64,000 nt of DNA from Cercophora sp. LCS_1 (taxonomy: Eukaryota > Ascomycota > Sordariomycetes > Sordariales > Lasiosphaeriaceae), in NCBI GenBank assembly GCA_036250225.1, contig JAPZLL010000036.1:124001-188000 (forward strand). Direction: 5' to 3'. A program made the position numbers and the translations under genes. The notes beneath the pieces were generated by a model. That model did not search any database. It was not told the origin of the DNA and saw nothing but the letters and a program-made list of their open reading frames with translations. Shown piece after piece: positions 11,738 to 22,067 of the stretch (the first letter of the stretch is position 1; each line of letters starts with the position of its first letter).

Positions 11738-13595
11738 CTATTTCCTCCCTCCCCTGACCAGATTGGACTCCTCGCCGCTCCCCTCATCGTCAGAAAACTT
11801 ATCACCATCCTCGCCGACGGCAAAAATCGTCTCTCCGTCCAGAGAATCCCTCTGCGGACTGGGCGCTCTCCTCTGCTGTGCCGGAGGCACAGCTGTGGTC
11901 ACCCCTGCCCGTTGTCCTTCCTGTTGCGAACCCCCACCGCTTGCGGTCGTTGTAGCCCCGTTGTGCGGCTTGGTGCCCACATTCGCCTCCTCATCGTCCG
12001 ACTCATCGGGATTACCGATGTCAAGGTTGGCAATCTCAAATGTGCCATCATCTTCTTGGGCGATCTCGTCACTCATGGCGAAGCGGCGATTGTTGGCCGT
12101 GGGACGCCACACGTAAGCGATGAAGGCAACGTCGGCAAAGTAGACGAGGTTCAGCCACCCGTCGAGAATGAACCAGCGGCTCTTCCAGTGGAAGGGCACG
12201 TAGTCGGGATCCTGAGCTGAAGCAAAGGAGAAGGAGTTGAAGAAGAAAAAAGCAAAGATGACAATGATGGAGAGGAGGATGCACCACCAGAGTTTGCGGT
12301 ACATGGTCCACTTGACGTGCTGCTTGCGCTCCTTGAGCTCCTTGATGGTGAGGTTGAGCGAGTTGAGGGTCCAGACGTAGAAAGCGGTAAGGGTGCCGGC
12401 GAGAGGGAGGACGATGAGCAACACGAAGGGTCCAGCGCTGTCAGGCGTCACGAGGAGACTAGTCACGGCGTAGACGATGCCAAAGACAAAGTGCACGATG
12501 GCCAGCCAGCGGACGTAGATCATGGTCCGCCCAAGGGTGTGTTTGACGACGCCATAGCCCATGCACACGATGAGGAGCAGGAAGAAGGAGAACGAGTTGC
12601 GCCCGGCATTGAGGATAGCGACAATGATGAGAAGGACGCGGGAGCCGACGTTGGAGCCGTTACGGTTAAGGTAGTCTACATCCGTTAGCGAAGTAGGGGA
12701 TGGAAAGAATGTGGGGCATACCGTAGAAACCCCAGGTCATGAGCATCTCGATGACGAGGAAGATGAGAATCGCCGTTATGTAATTCTGCACCGCCACTAC
12801 TCCCCGTTAGCCGCTACCCCAGCGATGAGTGGCCGTTGACCTACAGATATCAGAGCGGTGCTGGAAGTACAGGAAGCCCCAGAACACCAAGACCAGCGCA
12901 TAGAGAATCGTTATTCCTCCATAGAACGGAAGCTTGGGGATCTGGGTGGCCGGGAGCTCGCCGTAGGCGTTGCGGAACTCCACCAGCGCCTCATAGGATT
13001 CGGCCGTAAACTTGTTCGTCAAGACGCAGAAGTAACCGGTCTGGGTGATAGGGTACTTGATCGGAACCGAGTCCTTGAGGTGCATTCCCTTGGTGAGAAT
13101 GATATTGGTCGACAGGTCGGTTGTGTTGGGGGCAAGAATAAACTCGCCAATGTCGTCCTCCTTGCAGTACCCCTTCTCAACGGCAGGCTTGTCGCAAAAG
13201 TCGATCTTTCGGTCAGCATTGGGGGGCAGAATGCCGACGTAGTCCAAGTCCTTCCATTCCACAATCAACAGACTGACGATTGGGTCCTCTCCAATGTCTT
13301 TACCAGCGTCGGTGAACTTGACGAGGATAAACGGATCGACCGGACCACCCCATGCTTTTTTGCTATACATGCCTGATAGGCTCGAGGTCAGTCTGGCGAC
13401 ACTTGCGGCCGGGGAAAAGGGGAAATCTTACCGGCGCATCGCTGCCGGTTATCGTCTGTCTGGTCCTGCATCGACGACATCAGTTCTGCCTTCGTCCAGC
13501 TAGCCGGGATTGCGCACCAATTTGACTTCCAGCGCCTGCGCTGTCCATGCTGAAAGGACCAGCAGGAAGAAGGCGTAGGCCCACCTCCGCATCAT
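11738..13595 (-). CDS. ptm1: Ptm1/GOST-family seven-transmembrane Golgi protein
   Basis: Member of the lung seven-transmembrane/GOST family, to which yeast Ptm1 of the Golgi and endosomes belongs. Exons (in gene order) 13595-13518, 13465-13432, 13372-12845, 12796-12722 and 12675-11738 give 550 residues. A signal peptide (MMRRWAYAFFLLVLSAWTAQA) is followed by a lumenal GOLD-like domain with the family motif CAGMYSKKAWGG. That motif is split by two introns around a 34-base exon. The first helix starts at PFYGGITILYALVLVFWGFL, then the hallmark MLMTWGFYDYLNRNG and six more hydrophobic spans such as CILLSIIVIFAFFFF. The cytosolic tail is acidic and Gln/Ser rich. Intron donors GTGCGC, GTAAGA, GTAGGT and GTATGC are all GT-AG. 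The family is certain; the molecular role of Ptm1 proteins is poorly defined. Confidence 0.93.
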
Positions 13596-14839
13596 GTGTC
13601 GTGGCACTGGTGTGTTCGGTGTCGCGGCCTCGTCTCGATGCTTGGCGCGAATCGACAGAGACGTGTTCGTTGGAAAAAGCCAAGCTGCTCACAATGGCAG
13701 CATGGGAGCCCTCGATGCGTAATATGGCCGATACCGATCGCTTCCGAGGACGAGGGAGGCGCAAGCTTTAAAAGCTGGAGATAAGGAAAGAGAACACGAG
13801 AGCCTGACCGTGGTGGCCAGGTCGAAGCTTAATCGACCTTCCTCGAATTGACCGGCCAGTACGGGAATCGCGAGCGCACCTGGACCCGCAATTGCGTCGT
13901 CTCGTCCCGACCTGGCCCACCAGCCGCATCCGTTTTTGCGCCACGCTACCATCTCAAGCGGGCCAATCCCTGTCATCTTGTGGCTTACCCGTGGAGCTTG
14001 GTCTTGGCGGTGGAAACATCACTTGAGTCTTGATTGGCTGGCTCAACTTGCATTACCAGCAAGCCAACGGACAAAGAGTCCCCTGGACTGACAATTATCT
14101 CATCGGATCTAGTAAGTCTATATGCATGTGTCGTGTCCGGCTACCGACTTCGAATTGCTGCCAGCAGCTGATAATCTCAGGCGGTTAAGCCCGTTGCCGA
14201 GGGAAGCATCATGAAAACCCCACAGGGCGGATGCGAGGAGATTGCTTCTAACCTACCCTGAACGGTGTATCTAGTATGCGGATGTTTAGAAGCAGCATAG
14301 CGCTTCAAATCCCCATCAAGTATTCCTAGCCAGGCATTTGGCGTAAGTGGAAGCAAGTCTGATACGTACCTAAGATCATCGCCCGCCTTTAGCCTCAAGG
14401 ATGAACTGTCCCAACCCCTGTGATCTTGCCGTAACACAAATATCATGCAAACACAGAGCACAGCCACTGCACCTATACTTACTTCAATACGCTGTCCTCA
14501 AGGTTACCAAAAAAGGGAGAGGAGTGGACAATGCTGCCGAACAGGAACCGACATTCTCCCAAGAGCCAAACCCTGCAACACTCATCATATCTCCCTGTCC
14601 AGACCGCCAACATGACAGAAACTGTGGTTTTTTTTTGCTCTCAGATTCAATATTACCAGGGTGCTCACGTCCCCAGTATCATCCAATAGTCCAAGCCGTG
14701 CTGTGCCGTTGACCGTGCCAGATCATCGCCCCTCACCCTCAGTCAAAATGAGCACGAAGCCAGCGAACCTCCACAAGCACCAAGAAGACAACCCACGTCC
14801 ACCAGCATTCACATACCGCCTTCTACCACCAACACCCCC
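13596..14839. other. Intergenic region
   Basis: About 1.2 kb holding the Ptm1 promoter (left) and the unresolved 5' side of the DUF4360-like gene (right). An AT-rich T run lies near 14632. No convincing gene. Confidence 0.5.
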
Positions 14840-15462
14840 ATGAAGCTCCCCGCAACTACAGTCCCCCAGCTGACCACAATCCTAAACGCCACCCTCCTCG
14901 GCTCAGGCTGTCCCCCAAACACTTCCTCCATCCACATCGACGCCTCCAACACGCTCCTAGAGATCACCTTCTCCACATACATCATCGAAACAGGCCCAGA
15001 CGTGCTCCCCTCAGATGCCCGAAAGAACTGCGACCTAACCCTTAGCATATCCACCGCGCCAAACATACAGTTATGTCCCTCTCCTGACAAATCCTCATAA
15101 GTTAATTAACACCCCCAGACTCACCCTCACCACATCCCTCCAAGGCTTCGCCCAACTCGCCCCTTCCACGACAGGAAACTGCACCTACACCATCAACCAA
15201 CCAGAAACCAAAACCGAACTCATTCTCTCCCAGGACCACTCTGGCCCCTTCACTCTAGCCTCAACATTAACCCTCCCCGCTCAACTCCCCAGCACAGCAA
15301 AAATCACCGTCATCTTGAGCACATCTTGTTTCATATCCCCAACAGCACAACAAGCGCTGATAGCGGTACGTCGTTACCAACCCCATAACCGGAACGACAG
15401 TGGTTGATTGGCCTACCTAGGTTGACCGGCTGAGTGGAAAACTGGCAGCCAAGCTAGGCTGA
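14840..15462 (+). CDS. DUF4360-like protein, N-terminus unresolved
   Basis: DUF4360 proteins are small, usually secreted fungal proteins of unknown function. Exons 14840-15069, 15119-15365 and 15421-15462 keep frame and give 172 residues. Matches to the family pattern are LGSGCPPNTSS near the start, ITFSTYIIETGP, KNCDLTLSIS, LTTSLQGFAQL and GNCTYTI. The final short exon (VDRLSGKLAAKLG) resembles the family's last strand but stops before its usual terminal W-x-x-C. Donors are GTTATG (weak) and GTACGT. No signal peptide is visible in frame upstream of the chosen ATG, unlike ordinary members, so a 5' exon is missed or the gene has lost its leader. It converges on the modular secreted gene 530 bases downstream. 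It may be a decaying copy. Confidence 0.55.
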
Positions 15463-15993
15463 TGCCCGGTTTGAAGCAGGCCTGCAGGATGAGGAGTACC
15501 AATGAGGAGCACTCTGGGAATCCTGTGTCAGCTGACACATGATCTTGGAGAAAATCCACCGTTGACGATTCGCAGAGTTGTGATACTCGGCAAGACTGAT
15601 CGCTCGGGCGCAGTGACATCACCGAGCATCTAACGTGTAGTTACACGGCCCACAGAGGTACAAGAGGTTCTGCGGGATCTGACGCAGCCTGCTGGAGGTG
15701 AGAAGATTGGCCGAACGGCTTCAGTGCATAGTGTCTCTTTTCAGCGCATGTTTGCTGCCGCAAGTTAGCCAGATGCCGGTCGTGCGAGGAAAATTCACGG
15801 ACAGCCAGACCAGCAAGCATATGATCCGGGACCCAAAAGACAATGAGCAGTGAAGGGATGGAAAGGAATGCGAAAGCAACAAAATTTCTCATTTGATATT
15901 AGCTCCTAACCGATAGCATTTTTCTGTCTGGTGATAGTTGCCACCCATGAAAAACAAGGACCTCAAAATAAGGCTGGTGAAGACGTAACCCCC
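15463..15993. other. Convergent 3' intergenic region
   Basis: 531 bases between the ends of the DUF4360-like and modular secreted genes. No gene supported. Confidence 0.6.
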
Positions 15994-18900
15994 TCAAGCA
16001 ATGGCCATATCGTTCCAATCCGGGTCATCTGGATCTGGAGTTCCTTCGCAACCAAAAGTCTGCACCATGAATTCTATCACCCGATGAAGACAGAACCAGT
16101 ATGACATATCCCCCGCTGGCCCCCTGGGGAAACTGGTGTCCATGACCCATACGTGGTTGACTGTGGTCTTGCCGTTAGAGACGGAATTTGCGTACCAGGT
16201 GCCGATGTTCCCAATTGCGATGAAACCGCACTGCGTCCATCTATCACGGAAAACCCATGGGGTAACATAGGTGCCTGACATCCTGAAGAGGGTACGCCAT
16301 CTCGTCAACCCCATCTCCACCCACTCGTCGAACTGCCAAGCGATCAAGTGGCAATTACCTGCTTACAAGTTAGTGTCAAAACGCGAGGTCAACTGAAGTC
16401 TCCTTACGTGGCGCAGTGCTTGACGCAGCGGGCCAAGCGTCTTTGACAAGAGTCGCGGCCAGTTCGACAGATTTGTCAGGGTCGGGGAAACCTGAAGACT
16501 CGGGAACCTCACTGATATCCGTGGCAGTGGAAGGGTTAGGAATGTCCACGGTCTCTTTGACGGCTTTATCAGCGGAGTCGGGGAGAAGTGTCCAACCCGG
16601 AGGATAGGTGGCTCCGGTCCCAGTCGCCTCCTCGGTCGGAGGGGTGCCGTTATTGCAATGGAACCCCCAGATCCATTCCATTTCTGCTTGGAAGAAGCCT
16701 ATCGAGAACAAGGTTAAAAACAAGTATTCGGTGTAAAACGGAGGTGGGAAACCACTTACAATCCCAGTAACTCTTGTCTCCAACCGGGCCTCGAGCGGTG
16801 CTCACATCGACGACATGAGTGCCGCCCTCAATATCAGGACTGTACCAGCATTGTACATTGAGTATGGGGCAAGCCGCAAAATTCCAGTAGTCACAAAAGC
16901 TCCAGATCTGGGCGTCGTCAAGTCCTTGGGCTCCGAAGATAGTGCGCCATCTTGTCATGCCGTGCTCCACCCACTCACCGTATTGGCGAGCCCAAGCGTA
17001 GCACTTGGGTGTGTCGTCGCGGGCAATGACATTTGCCAGGGCTAAGATGGAGTGTAAGCAACAGGACCCAGCAAACTGTCGTACGACTGCTTACCGGGGA
17101 CACCCTCGGGCGCGCTGTTGGACTGCCCGCCGTCTTCCGGGGCGGACGGGTCTTCCATGGCGGACGGGTCTCCTAGGGCGCCGGTTCCGCACCCGTATGC
17201 ATACAGCCACCTATTCCTCGTTTCCGTGAGACAATTGTAGTACTGCTGGTCGCCAGCCACTCCGAGCACGAAGTTGGCGTCGACCACCCAAGTGCCATTT
17301 TCAATGTCGGGGGAGTAGAAGCACTGGACGTTGATGAGGACAGCGCAGCAATCCCAGCCCCAGAACTGGCAATAGGTCTGGGGATCGATACCCTCCGCGG
17401 AAAAGACAGTGCGACGTCTCTGCCATCCGTCCTCCCACCATTCGTCATACTCGCGAGAGTTGACAATGCATTTTTTCTCGGTTTCAGCGGGCGAGGCAGG
17501 AGCCGCGCGTGCCGTGTGCCCCGAAAGGTTTGCAATATCCCCTTAAGAAAGCTCAGCAATCACCCAAGTCAGAGTCACTAAGCAATACTTACCGGTGTTG
17601 TCCTCAGAAGACACATTGGGGTCAAGAGGGAGATTGAGATCTTGTGAGCCCGCTGGGGGAATATCATCACTGATGTCGCAAACGTTGTCTGCTGCCCATT
17701 TGTACAAGGTACCTGAGAGACATCGATGGTATTCGTCGTCACCGCCTGGCCCTCTGGGGAAGCTTGCGTCGAGGATCCAGGTTCCGTTGTCAATGTCAGG
17801 ACTGTACCAAACTTGGATGTTGCTAGCGAACATGCACCACGCGATTTGGTTCCATTCCGCACGGTAAGACTCTGGTTCGATACCCACGGCGTTGAATGTA
17901 GTGCGCCATCGAGTCAGTCCAGCTTCGACCCAGGGTGTGTGCTCATGAGCGTTGACGGTGCAGGGCTTGCCGGTGGGCGCATTGGAGCGAGCAATAACGT
18001 CGGCGGGGGCCTCGAGTTGGTTGTCGGTGGCTTTGGAGGTCGGGTTGTGAGAATGTCGCTTGTAGCCGCAATTGTAGTTACCGGCCCATTGTTGCCTCGT
18101 CCGATCCAGGCAGTGATAAAACTCGGAATCCCCAGCCGGCCCTCTCGGGAAGCTTGTGTCTATGACCCATGTCTTGAGATCTTTGTGGTAGTAACATTGA
18201 ATATTGCTGATGAAGTGACAGTCGAGCCAGAAAAAACAGTACGTCGCCGTCGGAAGGTTCTCAGTCTCGAAGGAGACGCGCCATCTCGTCAATCCATATT
18301 CGACCCATTCACCCGAGAGCCAAGCGCTGACGGAACAGTTTTTCCCCTGAGGGTTACCGAGAGCGGCACCTAGGCAGAGGGGATTAGTAGGGAACAAGGT
18401 GTTCAGGTCGGAAAGTGCATACCAGTGGGAGCGGTGCTAGGAACGGAGGCATCGGTGTCGTGAGCAGAATCGGCGGGGTTCACAGAATCGTCACCCGAAG
18501 AATCAACATCACGTTGACTAAGTTCCGACAGGACTTTGGGACCTCCGGTAGTGCAATGGTACTTGTCCATCCAGAGTTCTCTGGTCTTGGTGAGGCACTT
18601 CCTGTACTCGTTGTCGCCATGGGGTCCCAGCGGGAAGCTAGCATCGACGACCTACTGGGGTTAGAAATAAATGCAAGGTGTTGGCACTGAGGTACACTAC
18701 ATACCCAAGTACCACCCTCAATGTCAGGGCCCCAGAAGCATTGGATGTTGGATGCCCAGGAGCAGGATGTCCAGAAGAAGTCGCAGTAGGTCTGGGGTTC
18801 AATGCCATCAGACGAGAAAACGGTACGCCATATGTGAAGGCCAGACTCAATCCAGTCATCGGAATTGCGAGAATTGACGATGCAAGTGGTGGCAGCCTTG

Positions 18901-19010
18901 GGGGCGAGGAGGTGGGCATCAAGAGAAGAGACAGGGGGGAGAATGATTGCAGCGACAGGTGTCAGGAATGACAAGAATGCCACTAGGGCATGGGTGAACA
19001 ATATGCTCAT
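15994..19010 (-). CDS. Secreted protein with six tandem Cys/Trp-rich modules, family not recognised
   Basis: Seven exons (19010-18705, 18651-18423, 18369-17593, 17541-17095, 17041-16760, 16698-16408, 16358-15994) keep frame and give 898 residues. A signal peptide (MSILFTHALVAFLSFLTPVAA) leads into six homologous modules of 90-102 residues, at about 43-135, 190-279, 315-409, 462-555, 600-695 and 780-881. Each starts and ends with Cys. The shared pattern is C, seven to ten residues, W-[VIW]-E-x-G, then usually LTRWRT-x-F, a variable Cys/Trp patch, SNIQC-[WYF]-[YW]-SPDI, GTWVVDASFPRGPAGD, a [YF]-x-x-C-L and a final Cys. Linkers are acidic and Pro/Ser/Thr rich, like those of extracellular multidomain proteins. 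No transmembrane helix or GPI signal is seen; the tail is acidic. I know no family with this pattern and assign no function. A carbohydrate- or protein-binding role is only a guess from tandem disulfide-type modules. Confidence 0.88.
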
Positions 19011-20081
19011 CTTGGGAGGAGGGACTCGTAGAGTTCCGGGTACAGGTCAAGCTTGGGTTGTGCCGGACTGAGGAGGGGGTCTGACAAAGTGGGGAAGATC
19101 GTTCTTGTTGGTTGTCGAAGAGAAGAAGGTCAGGAAACAGGAGCGAGGGAGACGGGAATTTATGGAACTACCAAGGAAGATTATGGACCCTCGTGAGTAA
19201 TTTGCTCATTTCTATCTAGGAAAGCACGATGGATGTTTGGGTGGAAGTCGCGCCCCGCGATGAGGAAGCTGCTGACCACACATGGCACACCGTACTTCGT
19301 CCGGAATGTTTTGTTCCAAATGAAATGGAGCAGACGTATACGTAACAACTCGTCCAATATTCGATCCAGGCGCTGTTTGCTGGGCTTTTTCTTGCTGACA
19401 TCCTGCTCAAGAGCAGGATAGGGAAATGTAGATGAGTCCCCAACTTGCAGATTGACGGATGCTATTGGCCACAGTTGACGGTATGCACCAGAAAGTTAGT
19501 GAATAGATCTCTGTAAAGACCACGCCGCTACTCTTCTCATCTCCAAATACCCTGGTGCTAAGAAACGTGAGGAAAGCAGATACGCCCTGGACGAGGAGTT
19601 CGGGGTTAGAACGTTACGTGAAACCTCTTGATGTCGACTACGGATTGTCCTTTCATGAAAAGTGCGGCGTTTAAACTAGAACTGTGCGTGGTCTACCTGC
19701 AGGTATCGGGAGCATGGTGAATGTAGTTTGGTAAAGAAACGTTGGTGTCTTGGATTTGCAAGACCGCAAGTCGGTCAAGTGTTGGTGACATAGGTTTGGG
19801 GTACAGGTTCGCGAGCCCATCTACTCGATGGGCCATCATGTTTTCAAAATGCTCTGGGCCATATAGCTTCCGTAACATGCCATTATTTTCGAGTGAAGTT
19901 TAGATGAAAGGGGTTGTGCTGTCGTTGAGGACAGCCATCATGTGACGGAGATGCCGCCGGCAAACAAACCCCTGTTGTAACCCCAAAACTTTCCGATAAG
20001 ATAACGTCTGCGCGACACCAGCCGCACTCCGGCTCGAAACTCGCGAGCTTCTTTGCATCCTTCTCTCCCAGATACTCCACG
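19011..20081. other. Divergent intergenic region
   Basis: 1.07 kb between the modular secreted gene and the cyclophilin gene, carrying both promoters. A TATA-like CATAAATT on the minus strand at about 19159-19166 lies some 150 bases upstream of the secreted-protein ATG. A weak small open frame is described separately. Confidence 0.5.
19693..19878 (-). CDS. Small open frame, doubtful
   Basis: A 61-codon minus-strand frame (MLRKLYGPEHFENMMAHRVDG...) has an unbiased, protein-like composition. It ends beside a possible donor (CTGCAG|GTAGAC), so it could be an exon of a short gene. No following exon was found that I trust, and no family is recognised. It lies in the promoter region of the cyclophilin gene and may be chance. 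Confidence 0.15.
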   Translation of the reverse strand: MLRKLYGPEHFENMMAHRVDGLANLYPKPMSPTLDRLAVLQIQDTNVSLPNYIHHAPDTCR

Positions 20082-21821
20082 ATGGGCAAAGGGACCGACA
20101 AGCTCTATATTACCCATTCCGAGTGGTCCTCGGGGGATGCTCACAGCGCGAGCGTTGGCTACAATGCTGGTTCACGAGCCGCCAACCGCGCTGGCGCGGC
20201 GGGCGCATCGTTCAAGCGGTTACCATTCAACTTTTGCGCCGCTAGCCTCCAGCCGTTCAAAAACCCCGTCTGCACCGCATCCGGCACGATATTCGACGTA
20301 GAAGTTATCTCTGCGTGGCTCGCTAAGCACGGAACCAACCCCATCAACGGCGAGCCCCTTTCTGCGAAAGATCTGATCAAGCTCAACTTCGCTCGCAACG
20401 CCGATGCTTCGACCTCCCACAATGGCGCGCCGACCGACGGTAAGGGCGACTACATCGATCCGGTCTCCTTCAAGGTCTTTACAGACAACACCCACATAGT
20501 CGCAGTTCGACATGGAAACTACGCCAATGTCTTTGCCTGGGACACGGTGGAGCGCATGAACATCAAGGCCAAAATGTGGCGCGATCTTGTCGACGACGAG
20601 GAATTCTCCCGTCGCGACATCATCACCCTCCAAGACCCGCAGAACGCGGCTTCTCGCGACTTGAGCCAGTTCAAGCACCTCCAAGACGGCGAGGACGCCA
20701 CACTCCCTCCCTCCGAGTCCGAGTCCACAACAATCAACACCGCCGCACTCGGCCGCATCGGCGAGAAGGTCCTCAAGGCGCGCGAGGCCGTGGAGCGCGC
20801 CCGCGCATCCCGCCTAGCAGGAGGCGATGTGAACCGCACCACTTCGGCGCTCACAAAAACCACTTCCACAAGCAATGCCGCCCGCGCCCCTGCCATCGCG
20901 GAGAAGAAACTCGCCCCCAACGCAGCAGCCTACACCACTGGCCGAGCCGCCGCCTCCTTCACCTCAACAGGCCTCACCCCTTCTACGTCGGGCGAGCGCG
21001 CCCTTCTTACCGACGAAGAATGGATGCTCAAACCTAAACGCGTCAAAACAACAGGCTACGCGCGCATCGAAACAAACATCGGCGACCTGACCCTCGAACT
21101 CTATCCCGAACACGCCCCCAAGGCGGTCTGGAACTTCATCCGCCTCGCCCAGTCAGGGTACTACCGCTCCGTTGCCTTCCACCGATCCATCCGCAACTTC
21201 ATGATCCAGGGCGGCGACCCCACCGGCACAGGACGGGGCGGGAAATCGATCTGGGGGAACAACTTCAACGATGAGCTCGAGGGCCCGCTGACACATGACG
21301 GGCGGGGTGTTGTCAGTATGGCCAACAAGGGCAAGAACACCAACTCGTCACAGTTTTTCATCACCTACCGCGCCGCCAAGCATCTGGACAGGAAACATAC
21401 CATTTTTGGGCGTGTGGTGGAGGGGCTAGAGACGACGTTAAAAAAGATGGAGGAGAGCGCCGTCGAGGAGGGGAGTAATCGCCCCGTCCGAGACATCGTC
21501 ATCAAGGACGTGGTGGTGTATGTAGACCCGTTTGAGGAGTTTCTAAAGGACAAGAAGGAGAAAGAGAGGAAAGAGGAAGTGAAAAAGGAGGTCATGAGAC
21601 GGGGCGGGACTGAAGATGATAGGACAACGTGGACGGGCAAGAGGATACGGGGCGCGGGGGATAAAGATGGGGGGACCGCCGGAGGGGTGGGGAAGTATCT
21701 AGCCACCGCGACGAAGGATGGGGGTGGGGATGTAGACGTAGATGGGGGTGTTGAGACGTGGGAGGAGCAGCCCAAAAAGAAGGTCAAGACGGGCGGATTT
21801 GGGAATTTTGATGGGTGGTGA
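20082..21821 (+). CDS. U-box cyclophilin, PPIL2/Cyp60 type peptidyl-prolyl isomerase
   Basis: Nuclear peptidyl-prolyl cis-trans isomerase with a U-box ubiquitin-ligase domain; PPIL2 homologues associate with the spliceosome. A single exon encodes 579 residues starting MGKGTDKLYITHSEW, the family's conserved start. The U-box covers about residues 45-110 (LPFNFCAASLQPFKNPVC, IFDVEVISAWL, NPINGEPL). A long Ala/Thr-rich linker follows, then the cyclophilin domain at about 324-475 with the active-site blocks FHRSIRNFMIQGGDPTGTG, MANKGKNTNSSQFFIT and HTIFGRV. In cyclophilins the Arg of FHR and the QGGD region line the active site; both are present. The C-terminus is lysine rich and then Gly/Asp rich. 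No introns are needed. Identification is certain at family level. Confidence 0.95.
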   Translation: MGKGTDKLYITHSEWSSGDAHSASVGYNAGSRAANRAGAAGASFKRLPFNFCAASLQPFKNPVCTASGTIFDVEVISAWLAKHGTNPINGEPLSAKDLIKLNFARNADASTSHNGAPTDGKGDYIDPVSFKVFTDNTHIVAVRHGNYANVFAWDTVERMNIKAKMWRDLVDDEEFSRRDIITLQDPQNAASRDLSQFKHLQDGEDATLPPSESESTTINTAALGRIGEKVLKAREAVERARASRLAGGDVNRTTSALTKTTSTSNAARAPAIAEKKLAPNAAAYTTGRAAASFTSTGLTPSTSGERALLTDEEWMLKPKRVKTTGYARIETNIGDLTLELYPEHAPKAVWNFIRLAQSGYYRSVAFHRSIRNFMIQGGDPTGTGRGGKSIWGNNFNDELEGPLTHDGRGVVSMANKGKNTNSSQFFITYRAAKHLDRKHTIFGRVVEGLETTLKKMEESAVEEGSNRPVRDIVIKDVVVYVDPFEEFLKDKKEKERKEEVKKEVMRRGGTEDDRTTWTGKRIRGAGDKDGGTAGGVGKYLATATKDGGGDVDVDGGVETWEEQPKKKVKTGGFGNFDGW

Positions 21822-22067
21822 GCGGGAGGGTATCACTCATCGGATGGCGTTTAGGAGTTTGATGGGTGAAAAAAAAAGTATCATGAAGAAGCAAATAATG
21901 GTACACAATGGATATCTACACGCGCCTCAACCCCCCAGCCTTTGGTCATTGGCGTTTTTTCTAAAATCGTCCGCCCCTTTTGTATACATAAAACAAGTTT
22001 CGTGACACAGACCGTTGTTTCGCCCCAGATTGCTCCTATACTATAACAATGTTGGTGGTATTCTCAT

